A DNA stretch of 23,141 nt, taken from the NCBI GenBank assembly GCA_046546095.1, contig JBKGYK010000053.1:1-23141 (forward strand), given 5' to 3'. Of this stretch, positions 1-6,668 are shown piece by piece. Both the position numbers and the translations under genes were made by a program. The notes below the pieces were generated by a model. That model was not told where the DNA came from. It was given only the letters and a program-made list of their open reading frames with translations, and did not search any database. This DNA is from JAQIBY01 sp046546095 (GTDB lineage: Bacteria; Bacteroidota; Bacteroidia; Bacteroidales; ML635J-15). Each line of letters starts with the position of its first letter. The first letter of the stretch is position 1.

Positions 1-22
1 CCTAAACCCTAAAACCTTAGAT

Positions 23-1237
23 ATGAACTATACAAAACTAGCATGGCGTAATATCTGGCGGAACCGCCGCAGGACACTGATTACCATTTCATCGGTTTTC
101 TTTGCCTTGCTTTTGGCGATTCTTATGCGCGGCCTGCAACTGGGCACCTACGACCAGATGATTAAAAACTCAGTTGAACAGTACGGTGGATATGTACAGA
201 TTCACAAGGACGGTTATCAGGATGAACAGATACTGAACAATGCATTTATGCCCAATGACAGCCTGAAAGAAGCTGTACTTGCACATGAAAACGTCAAAGA
301 CCTGCTGCCACGGCTTCAGACATACTCTCTGGCCTCTTCAGAAATGCAAACAAAAGGCGCTATCATCATTGGCCTGGATGCAGATAAAGATGACAAGCTG
401 ACAAAGGTTAAGGAGAAGCTGATTAAAGGCCGCATGCCGGAATCAGGGGGAAAAAGCGTTGTGTTGGCCGAAGAGCTGGCAAATTACCTGAAGCTTGGTA
501 TAGGCGATACAGCTGTCTTCATAGGACAGGGGTATCACGGCATCAGTGCTTCGGGCCTGTACCCGGTGGTGGGCATCATCTCCTACCCTGTGCCTCAGCT
601 CAACAACCGGCTGGTTTATATGGACATCAAAACCACACAAGAGTACCTTAGCATAGGCAATGGACTTACCGCCTGGATTGTAAGGCTTAAGGATCAGGAT
701 CAGTATAAAGAAACCACCAGAGAACTGAAAAGCATCATTCCTGATGATTACGAAGTGATGCACTGGGAAACCATGCAGCCGGGGGTTAAGCAGGGCATTG
801 AGGCCGATAACAAAAGCGGATTGATTATTCTGATGATACTATACATTGTCATTGCTTTTGGCATATTTGGTACGGTGCTGATGATGATCGCAGAACGTCG
901 CAAGGAATTTTCGATTATGGTGGCAGTTGGCATGCAAAAAACCAGGCTGGCAAAACTGGTTACTACCGAAACACTGATGATTGTAGCTCTGGGCATTGTA
1001 AGTGCAGTCTTTGTTAGCATTCCGTTTATCTGGTATCTACACCTCAATCCACTGACTTTCAGTGGTGAGATAGCTCACATGTTTGCCGAATACGGTATGG
1101 AACCCATTATGCCGGTAGCTTTTGAGCCAGGTTACTTCCTGGGACAAACCGGAGTGGTTCTTATTCTGACGCTGATTGCCGTTGCATGGCCATTGCTGTC
1201 AATTTTCAAACTTGATGTCACCAAATCCATTCGATAA
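23..1237 (+). CDS. ABC transporter permease, FtsX/MacB type (first of two)
   Basis: This 404-residue inner-membrane protein is probably one permease half of a MacB/LolCDE-type ABC transporter, a family that moves lipoproteins, peptides or drugs across the envelope using mechanical coupling. One TM helix lies at about residues 18-37, straight after a basic WRNIWRNRRR segment. A periplasmic domain of about 220 residues follows, then three TM helices at about 266-288, 315-337 and 374-396. The EF/KE-rich cytoplasmic loop RRKEFSIMVAVGM after TM2 is the usual FtsX coupling segment. The ATG at 23 gives the standard family N-terminus, so the gene looks complete although it begins 22 bases into the window. 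The next gene starts 12 bases after the stop and the ATPase follows, so the three are very likely one operon that may extend upstream. No promoter is visible. The substrate cannot be told from sequence. Confidence 0.92.
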   Translation: MNYTKLAWRNIWRNRRRTLITISSVFFALLLAILMRGLQLGTYDQMIKNSVEQYGGYVQIHKDGYQDEQILNNAFMPNDSLKEAVLAHENVKDLLPRLQTYSLASSEMQTKGAIIIGLDADKDDKLTKVKEKLIKGRMPESGGKSVVLAEELANYLKLGIGDTAVFIGQGYHGISASGLYPVVGIISYPVPQLNNRLVYMDIKTTQEYLSIGNGLTAWIVRLKDQDQYKETTRELKSIIPDDYEVMHWETMQPGVKQGIEADNKSGLIILMILYIVIAFGIFGTVLMMIAERRKEFSIMVAVGMQKTRLAKLVTTETLMIVALGIVSAVFVSIPFIWYLHLNPLTFSGEIAHMFAEYGMEPIMPVAFEPGYFLGQTGVVLILTLIAVAWPLLSIFKLDVTKSIR

Positions 1238-1249
1238 AAAAATACAACT

Positions 1250-2473
1250 ATGGAATTGATAAAAATAGCATGGAGAAACATCTGGCGGAGCAAAACCAGA
1301 AGCATGGTAGTTATCCTTGCGGTTACCTTTGGTATGCTGGGAGGCGGATTTTCAACCGCAGTAATGCTGGGTGCCGTTGACAGTCGCGTGGATAAAGCCA
1401 TCAACAATGAATCTGCACATTTCCAGGTGCATCAGGACGGCTATCTGGAAAACCCCGAGCCGGGCATCATCATGAGCGATGTACAACCTCTGATCAGAAA
1501 AATAAAACAAAAAGAATATGTTTCCGGTTTGAGCAACAGGCTGCTTGTCAACGCCATGATGCAGAGTCCTCACAATACAAGCGGTGGCACTGTAAATGGG
1601 ATCAATCCTGCACAGGAAAAACAGGTAAGCAGTATACATGAAAGCCTTGTGGAAGGCACATATTTCAATGCTGATAAAAAAAATCAGATCGTCATCAGCA
1701 AACCAACTGCCGAAAAGCTCAAGTTGAATGTGCGCTCCAAAATGGTGCTCACCTTTCAGGACAAGGATGGCAACCTCACCGGGGGCGCTTTTCGGGTAGC
1801 CGGTATTTTCAAGACCAGCAACCCGGGTTTTGACGAAATGAATGTATTTGTGCTGCGCAAAGATCTTGAATCCCTTACCGGTTTTTCAGAAGCCGAATCC
1901 CACGAACTTGCCGTATTGTTTGAGGACAACGATGATCTGAAAGAACGCAGCGCAGAACTGAAGGAAATCACACCAGAGAGGCTTGATGCCAGGAACTGGA
2001 AAGAGCTCAATCCTGAACTTGGCATGATGAGCATGATGACGGAAAAATACCTGTCTTACCTGGTGGCCATCATATTGTTTGCCCTGGCCTTTGGCATCAT
2101 CAATACCATGCTCATGGCGATACTGGAGCGTAAAAAAGAACTGGCCATGCTTAAGGCAATTGGGATGAACGAAGGTAAAATACGCATTATGATTGTCTGG
2201 GAAACCTTGTTTTTGACAGCAATTGGTTCGATTACCGGACTGCTGTTAAATCAGGTTTTGGTAGCATGGCTTGGCAAAGCAGGCATCAATCTGGCTGCCT
2301 TTTCTGAGGGCATGGAAGCATATGGCTTTGGTTCTGTAATATACCCATCCATCAATGGAATGTTTTATTTTCAAATTGTGGCTTTGGTAATTATCACAGC
2401 CCTAGTAGCATCCATATTCCCCATCATACGAGCAAGTAAAATGAAACCCGCTGAAATCCTCAGCAGCAATTAA
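1250..2473 (+). CDS. ABC transporter permease, FtsX/MacB type (second of two)
   Basis: This 407-residue protein is a paralogue of the preceding permease and probably its heterodimer partner. Both begin with AWRNIWR, have TM1 at about residues 18-36 and a periplasmic domain opening with a (V/F)QxHxDGY motif, and close with three TM helices (here about 270-292, 317-340 and 374-396). The coupling loop reads ERKKELAMLKAIGM. The protein ends with PAEILSSN; a PAEIL-like tail is common in FtsX-domain permeases. The start at 1250 is 12 bases after the previous stop and 26 bases separate its stop from the ATPase ATG, consistent with one transcript. Two different permeases plus one ATPase resembles LolC/LolE/LolD, but MacB-like exporters of other substrates have the same layout in Bacteroidota, so LolCDE names are not assigned. 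Confidence 0.92.
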   Translation: MELIKIAWRNIWRSKTRSMVVILAVTFGMLGGGFSTAVMLGAVDSRVDKAINNESAHFQVHQDGYLENPEPGIIMSDVQPLIRKIKQKEYVSGLSNRLLVNAMMQSPHNTSGGTVNGINPAQEKQVSSIHESLVEGTYFNADKKNQIVISKPTAEKLKLNVRSKMVLTFQDKDGNLTGGAFRVAGIFKTSNPGFDEMNVFVLRKDLESLTGFSEAESHELAVLFEDNDDLKERSAELKEITPERLDARNWKELNPELGMMSMMTEKYLSYLVAIILFALAFGIINTMLMAILERKKELAMLKAIGMNEGKIRIMIVWETLFLTAIGSITGLLLNQVLVAWLGKAGINLAAFSEGMEAYGFGSVIYPSINGMFYFQIVALVIITALVASIFPIIRASKMKPAEILSSN

Positions 2474-2499
2474 CATTAACTGTGTAAAATCCATACATC

Positions 2500-3183
2500 A
2501 TGAAAATCATTGAAACCAAAAATCTGCATAAAACATACAACAGCACCCAGGTACCGGTACATGCTGTTAATGGTATTGATCTGAGCATTGAACAAGGTGA
2601 ATTTACTGCCATTGTTGGTCCCTCGGGTTCCGGAAAAACCACTTTGCTGAACCTCATTGGCGGACTGGATGATCCCAGCGAAGGCGAAGTAATTATCAAC
2701 GATGTGAACATAGGCAAGCTCTCCAACAAAGAGGTGATAGATTTCCGGCTGAAAAACATCGGATTTGTATTTCAGGCATACAACCTGATTCCGGTACTGA
2801 CAGCCCGTGAGAATGTAGAATTCATCATGCAGATGCAAAAGCGGAATAAAAAAGAGCGCGAAGCCCGTGCCATTGAGATGCTGAAATCGGTAGGACTTGG
2901 CGACCGGGTAAACAGCCGGCCTGCAAAGCTTTCAGGCGGACAACAGCAGCGGGTAGCTGTAGCCAGAGCGCTGGCATCCAAGCCAAAATTTATTCTTGCT
3001 GATGAACCAACAGCCAACCTGGATTCCAAATCCACGGAAAACCTGTTGAACATTATGCATGAGCTGAATAAGAAAGAAAACATCACCTTCATTTTCTCAA
3101 CCCACGATCAGCGGGTGGTTAATCAGGCGCGGCGGGTTATTACCATTGAAGATGGAAAGATAAAGGAAGATAAAGAGCAATGA
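2500..3183 (+). CDS. ABC transporter ATP-binding protein, LolD/MacB-N family
   Basis: This cytoplasmic ATPase of 227 residues, a normal length for the family, powers the two permeases encoded just upstream. All catalytic motifs are present: Walker A GPSGSGKT at residues 40-47, Q-loop glutamine 92 (FVFQAYNLIP), ABC signature LSGGQ at 144-148, Walker B FILADEP at 164-170, D-loop NLD at about 173-175 and H-loop histidine 202 (STHD). The Q-loop sequence and short length place it with LolD/FtsE/MacB-type ATPases. No periplasmic adaptor (HlyD/MacA-like) gene follows; 289 bases of non-coding, repeat-containing DNA come next, so this is the operon's 3' end as seen here. An adaptor could lie upstream of the window. 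Confidence 0.95.
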   Translation: MKIIETKNLHKTYNSTQVPVHAVNGIDLSIEQGEFTAIVGPSGSGKTTLLNLIGGLDDPSEGEVIINDVNIGKLSNKEVIDFRLKNIGFVFQAYNLIPVLTARENVEFIMQMQKRNKKEREARAIEMLKSVGLGDRVNSRPAKLSGGQQQRVAVARALASKPKFILADEPTANLDSKSTENLLNIMHELNKKENITFIFSTHDQRVVNQARRVITIEDGKIKEDKEQ

Positions 3184-3213
3184 TTGAATGGATGCAGTAT
3201 TTCGCAGCCCGGC

Positions 3214-3251
3214 GCCCGCCTGCCTACCAATGAAAATTAACACTGGCGGGC
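3214..3251. repeat. GC-rich inverted repeat
   Basis: The 7-base arms GCCCGCC (3214-3220) and GGCGGGC (3245-3251) are exact reverse complements across a 24-base loop. The surrounding CCTGCC/GGCAGG-type sequence resembles the GC-rich palindromes often scattered between Bacteroidota genes. No T-run follows, so a terminator role is unlikely. Confidence 0.4.
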
Positions 3252-3280
3252 AGGGAGGCGGTTAGCTTGTCGTCCCGGGA

Positions 3281-3349
3281 GGCTTTGTATTTTGCATCAC
3301 CTGGCAGAGCGAGCGGAGTAAGCTCCTGACGGGGATTGCAAATACAGCC
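3281..3349. repeat. Imperfect REP/MITE-like hairpin
   Basis: The arms 3281-3301 (starting GGCTTTGTATTTTGCA) and 3331-3349 (ending TTGCAAATACAGCC) are imperfect reverse complements: GGCT, GTATTT and GCA blocks match with small gaps. The 29-base middle holds a smaller GGAG/CTCC stem (3315-3318 with 3323-3326). The nested layout suggests a REP-like palindromic element or the remnant of a small non-autonomous mobile element. A single copy in the window cannot prove that. Confidence 0.4.
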
Positions 3350-3403
3350 GCTCGGAATGGCAACTAAAAGCCGAAGACGGTAAAGCTGCCCACATAAAAA
3401 AGA

Positions 3404-3420
3404 TTCGACTGTAATCGAAA
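3404..3420. promoter_or_regulatory. Candidate operator site 1 (palindromic)
   Basis: TTCGACTGTAATCGAAA contains the perfect inverted repeat TTCGA-N6-TCGAA, which suits a dimeric DNA-binding protein. A near-identical copy begins exactly 40 bases downstream and both lie in the 70 bases before the porin-like gene. The binding protein is unknown. Confidence 0.4.
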
Positions 3421-3443
3421 CAATGACAATAATAAATTACTTT

Positions 3444-3460
3444 TTCGACTGTAATGGAAA
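3444..3460. promoter_or_regulatory. Candidate operator site 2 (palindromic)
   Basis: TTCGACTGTAATGGAAA matches site 1 at 16 of 17 positions; the one change (C to G) breaks one base of the right half-site. It ends 12 bases before the ATG at 3473, so occupancy would be expected to interfere with transcription or translation initiation. The regulatory role is inferred from repetition and symmetry only. Confidence 0.4.
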
Positions 3461-3472
3461 TAAATAAAGACT

Positions 3473-4660
3473 ATGAAACGACTAAGCATCATCGGTATTT
3501 TGTTTTTACTCATCACCGCCAGCGGTTTTGCTCAGAAAAATTTCAGCATTGACGGCTACGTCAAATTCATGCAGACAGCCACTTTTCAGGATATTGACAG
3601 CCTGTGGTTTACCGACAACCTGATTCACAACCGTTTTGACCTTGCCTGGTATCCTGCGGATTGGCTGAACGCGCATGTTTCTGTTCGTAACCGCATGTTT
3701 TACGGTGAGATGGTAACTTTCAGTCAGCCGCCTTTCAATACGCTTTTGGGCGATGCTGCCTGGGATTACATAGGGGAAACTGACAAAGACCGTGGTTTTG
3801 TTGATATGTCATGGAATTATCTTGAAAGCGATTCCTACTTTTTCAACACCGGCATTGACAGAGCCTACATTAACATCGAGCAGGGCAATTGGGACATTAC
3901 TGCCGGCCGGCACCGTATCAACTGGGGTCAGACCATGGTCTGGAATCCCAATGATTTGTTCAATGCCTATTCTTATTTTGATTTCGATTACGAAGAAAAA
4001 CCCGGCAGCGATGCCATCCGTGCACAATATTACATTGATTACGCCTCACGCATTGAAATAGCTGCAGCAGTTAACCGGGATACCAATTACACGGCCGCAG
4101 CCCTGTATCAGTTCAACAAATTCCAATACGACATTCAGGTGCTGGCAGGGGTGTATAACAGCGAGGATGTGGTGGCCGGACTCGGCTGGTCGGGTAACCT
4201 CTGGAACGCGGGATTCAGGGGTGAAATATCGTATTTTCGGCCAACGGAGCATTTTTCTGATAGCAGCGGCGTTCTGGCAGCCAGTGTAGGCGCAGATTAC
4301 AGCTTTCCGAACAGCTTATTTGTTCAGGCAGAAGTTCTATTCAACTCCTCCGCCAGCAAGGATTACGATTTCAATCTGGCACAATATTACAATCAAGACA
4401 TCAATGCCAAAAACCTGGCCCTCACCCGCTGGACAGGATTTGCATCGGTCCGGTATCCGGTAACACCATTGATTAATCTCGGATTTTCTGCCATGTACAG
4501 CCCGCAGGACAATTTCACCTATCTGGGGCCGTCAGCCACATTTTCTCTGGATGACAATTTTGCAGTTGATTTGAACATTCAGAGCTTTTTCAGCGATATC
4601 CCTGACGATGAAGGCGGGAAAGGGACCTATGCGTTTTTGAGGGGGAAATGGAGTTTTTGA
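3473..4660 (+). CDS. Putative outer-membrane beta-barrel (porin-like) protein
   Basis: This 395-residue protein is probably an outer-membrane barrel of unknown substrate. Residues 1-20 form a signal peptide ending SGFA, with mature start QKNF. The rest has no long hydrophobic helix but many alternating strands rich in aromatic residues at their ends (for example RFDLAWYPADWL, VSVRNRMFYGEM, FASVRYPVTPLINLGFSAMY), and the chain ends in GKWSF with a terminal Phe, as expected of a BAM-inserted barrel. A central AGRHRINWGQ...NPNDLFN segment (about residues 140-163) recalls the 'GRxxxxWG...NPxD' signature of DUF1302/alginate-export-like porins; that likeness is from memory. The gene stands alone between two gene-free, repeat-rich stretches. 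Upstream lie two palindromic sites, and a 23-base sequence at 3369-3391 recurs inverted at 4855-4877, so the gene is flanked by a diverged inverted pair. Confidence 0.75.
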   Translation: MKRLSIIGILFLLITASGFAQKNFSIDGYVKFMQTATFQDIDSLWFTDNLIHNRFDLAWYPADWLNAHVSVRNRMFYGEMVTFSQPPFNTLLGDAAWDYIGETDKDRGFVDMSWNYLESDSYFFNTGIDRAYINIEQGNWDITAGRHRINWGQTMVWNPNDLFNAYSYFDFDYEEKPGSDAIRAQYYIDYASRIEIAAAVNRDTNYTAAALYQFNKFQYDIQVLAGVYNSEDVVAGLGWSGNLWNAGFRGEISYFRPTEHFSDSSGVLAASVGADYSFPNSLFVQAEVLFNSSASKDYDFNLAQYYNQDINAKNLALTRWTGFASVRYPVTPLINLGFSAMYSPQDNFTYLGPSATFSLDDNFAVDLNIQSFFSDIPDDEGGKGTYAFLRGKWSF

Positions 4661-4668
4661 GGCTGGAA

Positions 4669-4801
4669 GGTTTGTAGGTTAGTAAGTTGGTAGGTTTGTA
4701 GGTTTGTAAGTTGGTAGGTTTGTAGGTTTGTAGGTTTGTAAGTTGGTAGGTTGGTAGGTTGCGAGGTTGCGAGGTTGCGAGGTTGGTAGGTTTGTAAGTT
4801 G
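4669..4801. repeat. Octamer tandem repeat (A/G)GTTNGTA, 16 units
   Basis: Sixteen full 8-base units run from 4669 to 4796 with a partial unit to 4801. Variants are GGTTTGTA, AGTTGGTA, GGTTGGTA, GGTTAGTA and GGTTGCGA. The GGTTGCGA type occurs as three adjacent copies (4757-4780), a sign of local unit duplication by slippage. The array begins 8 bases after the porin-like stop codon. The unit is not a multiple of three and no reading frame uses it. Confidence 0.9.
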
Positions 4802-4882
4802 TTTTTTGGTGTTTATTTGATATTTGCTGCTTGCCTTTTGTTATTTGATTTGTTGGGCGCCTTAACAGTCTTCGGCTGCTAT

Positions 4883-4978
4883 CTCAGCACCTGCAAACCG
4901 GGTGTCACTTGTCCTGATAATGATCTTTCTCCGGCAGCTATATCAGAACTGTTCCACCAACGGTATGCAGGTGCTGAG
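4883..4978. repeat. Long nested inverted repeat / structured element
   Basis: The outer arms CTCAGCACCTGCAAACC (4883-4899) and GGTATGCAGGTGCTGAG (4962-4978) pair over 17 bases with one mismatch. Inside, GGTG (4901-4904) can pair with CACC (4955-4958) and CTGATA (4914-4919) with TATCAG (4941-4946), giving three stacked stems. It could be a REP-like element, a transcript-end structure between the two convergent genes, or a structured RNA; no T-run follows either arm directly. Confidence 0.55.
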
Positions 4979-5003
4979 GATATTCGCCTTTGCCCTGGCG
5001 CAG

Positions 5004-5037
5004 AAAAAAATAACGTCTTCCTTAAGCTGATCCGTTA
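5004..5037 (-). terminator. Weak terminator-like hairpin after the minus-strand T9SS gene
   Basis: On the minus strand, TAACG (5037-5033, beginning at the stop codon) can pair with CGTTA (5015-5011), and a run of seven T residues follows at once (5010-5004). The stem is only five base pairs with a long loop, so termination here is tentative; the stronger hairpin at 4883-4978 lies further downstream. Confidence 0.3.
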
Positions 5038-6495
5038 CCGTTTCACAAAGCGGTGTACAAACTCTTTATCATCTGCATTTTGAATAACATACAATCCCGG
5101 GGGCAGGTCTCCGGTGTAAATGGAATTACCGTATGTCGCATCCTTCACCATTTGGCCCTGAGCATTGTAAATCAACCAGTGGGTTGACTCGATTGCCCCT
5201 TCAATAAACAGTTTGTCAGACACCGGGTTGGGAAATACATGTTCTGATGTCATTTCACTCTCCTGTATATTCACCATTACGTTGTATACAGACAGTGCTC
5301 GAAGGTTTTCAAAGTAATTTTCATAATAAGATAGTTGACCAAAATTCTCCATATAATACGCTGCCACATAAAGACCTTCCCATTCTTGTACATTGTAATA
5401 AATATTGTGAATTGAATCGTAAGCCTTTGCCCAATATGTTTTTACTGTATCGGGGAAGGGTATGTAATTGTCAGGCGTTCCCAGACCAAAAGCAATACCC
5501 GATTGCTGATGATTTTTTGTTGTCACCAATGAGTAAATTGCGTTATAACCCAATACACCAACATATGAAGATTCATGAGTCTGATAATTATAAGAAGGAA
5601 GCTCAGACAGAGTGTTTAGAGGAGCTACAGCCGGATGCGGATCGCTCAGGCAAATTTTAACATCAAGTGTGCTTTCACTTAACTCCAGAGCTGCGTAATT
5701 GCCGGGATCACAGGGTACATCACCAGGACACTCTCTCCACTCCCTGTCAAAATGCAAGATTAGCGTATCATTTTCCAGATCACTGCCTGTAAAAATGAGT
5801 TTGTCGTAAAACCAGTAACTATGTTCCGGCCATGACTCACTGTATTTATATTCTTTCCAATGACCCGTTTCAAGCTCATAAAAATCCATAAGCTCCGGCC
5901 TCTGATAACCATAGCCCCCGGTCTCCGATTCAATGCCGGTAAGCTGATACGCACCGTCTTCGGTAGCGTAATCCGGAAAAGTCAGTATTCCCATGTTTTT
6001 TGATATGATCACATCCCGACCTTCAACATCAATGAATTTCACAGAGTCGCTTACACCAAATACATCTGATGCTTCTTTTGAATACACCTGGGCTGTCAGA
6101 TTGTGTGTGCTGTCGAATACCCAACTGTCGCCAACTTCAGCCCCGGGATAAATTACCATGCTGGAACTGTCCTTCATCCAGAGAAATGCATCTGTTTGTG
6201 TGGCTTTTTTCATTAGAAACTGCGGATGATTGTTCGTGTAATAATCTCCCTCATAATTTTCCACAAGGTTGCCGCAGGTATCGCATATACCGGCAATGCG
6301 ATTAAAATACAGCATATTTCCGTCACCACTCACTTCAGTACTATCAACCCAAATCTGGTGAGTAAGCGATATATCTACATCATTTGAGTAGTTATAAACT
6401 CTGCCACTGTCAATCAGTTGCCAGTCCTGTGCCATGGTGGCGAAATTCAGCATTCCAAATATCACCATGAGGCTAATTCTAATGGTATTTTTCAT
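5035..6495 (-). CDS. Secreted protein with T9SS type A sorting domain
   Basis: This 486-residue protein of unknown function is predicted to cross the inner membrane by Sec and the outer membrane by T9SS. Residues 1-23 are a signal peptide (ending ATMAQ). The middle (about 24-415) is rich in Trp, Tyr and Asp and shows no enzyme signature I recognise; it includes small Cys motifs CDTCG (about residue 71) and CPGDVPCDPG. The C-terminus from residue 419 is a type A sorting domain: VFPNPVSDKL, then YNAQGQMV, LPPGLYVI and final KR, which normally directs T9SS export and attachment to anionic LPS or release. It is the only minus-strand gene in the window and is divergent from the TPR-HTH regulator. 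A TATATTTG -7 box at 6526-6533 puts transcription start about 25 bases before the ATG. Confidence 0.88.
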   Translation of the reverse strand: MKNTIRISLMVIFGMLNFATMAQDWQLIDSGRVYNYSNDVDISLTHQIWVDSTEVSGDGNMLYFNRIAGICDTCGNLVENYEGDYYTNNHPQFLMKKATQTDAFLWMKDSSSMVIYPGAEVGDSWVFDSTHNLTAQVYSKEASDVFGVSDSVKFIDVEGRDVIISKNMGILTFPDYATEDGAYQLTGIESETGGYGYQRPELMDFYELETGHWKEYKYSESWPEHSYWFYDKLIFTGSDLENDTLILHFDREWRECPGDVPCDPGNYAALELSESTLDVKICLSDPHPAVAPLNTLSELPSYNYQTHESSYVGVLGYNAIYSLVTTKNHQQSGIAFGLGTPDNYIPFPDTVKTYWAKAYDSIHNIYYNVQEWEGLYVAAYYMENFGQLSYYENYFENLRALSVYNVMVNIQESEMTSEHVFPNPVSDKLFIEGAIESTHWLIYNAQGQMVKDATYGNSIYTGDLPPGLYVIQNADDKEFVHRFVKR

Positions 6496-6506
6496 ATATC
6501 CGTGCT

Positions 6507-6529
6507 TTTGTTACTGTAAATGTAACAAA
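6507..6529. promoter_or_regulatory. Perfect 8-bp inverted repeat, candidate operator
   Basis: TTTGTTAC (6507-6514) and GTAACAAA (6522-6529) are exact reverse complements around a 7-base spacer. The site overlaps the -7 box and the expected start point of the minus-strand T9SS gene, and lies about 110 bases upstream of the regulator's -7 box. The geometry fits a dimeric repressor or autoregulatory site; the protein is not identified. Confidence 0.4.
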
Positions 6530-6533
6530 TATA
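6526..6533 (-). promoter_or_regulatory. -7 promoter box (TATATTTG) of the minus-strand T9SS gene
   Basis: Read on the minus strand this is TATATTTG, an exact match to the Bacteroidota -7 consensus TAnnTTTG. It places a start near 6520 and a leader of about 25 bases before the ATG at 6495. A well-spaced -33 TTTG is not clear, though TTG-like triplets lie 10-20 bases upstream. Confidence 0.55.
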
Positions 6534-6640
6534 TCTTTAAAATCAAATCAATTGTGAGTGCAAACCGATCATTTAAACCAGGCTGCATATTTTTTGTGTT
6601 GCCGGATTTCCTTACCACGAAAATGCTTCATTTTATTTTG

Positions 6641-6648
6641 TATATTTG
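6641..6648 (+). promoter_or_regulatory. -7 promoter box (TATATTTG) of the TPR-HTH regulator
   Basis: TATATTTG matches the Bacteroidota -7 consensus TAnnTTTG exactly and predicts a start near 6653-6655. That makes the codons upstream of about 6654 untranslated and supports the ATG at 6669. No good -33 TTTG was found at the usual spacing. Confidence 0.55.
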
Positions 6649-6668
6649 CTTTCATGGGAAAGGGATTG

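Larger units (their letters stand above)
3184..3472. other. Gene-free region with REP-like inverted repeats
   Basis: No convincing gene lies between the ATPase and the porin-like gene. The left part is GC-rich and holds two inverted-repeat structures (3214-3251 and 3281-3349). The right part is AT-rich and carries two copies of a palindromic 17-base site before the next start codon. There is no strong rho-independent terminator for the ABC operon: neither hairpin is followed by a T-run. Confidence 0.6.
4661..5034. other. Gene-free region: octamer array plus nested hairpin
   Basis: Between the porin-like gene and the convergent T9SS-protein gene, this stretch holds a 16-unit octamer tandem repeat (4669-4801) and a long nested inverted repeat (4883-4978). 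A frame of 94 codons from a TTG at 4799 crosses the hairpin and runs into the opposite gene. It has no start signal and looks non-coding. Confidence 0.6.

Noticed and set aside
1..16. CCTAAACCCTAAAACC at the window start resembles a plant-type telomere repeat (CCCTAAA).
   Set aside because: Only two imperfect units are present and a bacterial ABC permease begins at base 23, so this is chance similarity.
3188..3265. Small frame of about 25 codons (MDAVFRSPAP...) after the ATPase gene.
   Set aside because: It lies entirely within the GC-rich inverted repeat, has no start signal and biased Gly/Pro content from the repeat itself.
4669..4801. The regular short repeat considered as a CRISPR array.
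   Set aside because: Units are 8 bases with no unique spacers and no cas genes; it is a simple tandem repeat.
4799..5083. Open frame of 94 codons on the plus strand from a TTG start.
   Set aside because: It crosses the nested hairpin and runs into the opposite-strand T9SS gene, has no ribosome site and no recognisable domain; its hydrophobic start comes from T-rich DNA.
6558..6668. Upstream in-frame extension of the TPR-HTH protein (alternative starts at 6558 and 6654).
   Set aside because: The -7 box at 6641-6648 places the transcript start near 6654, and 6669 gives a proper signal peptide.
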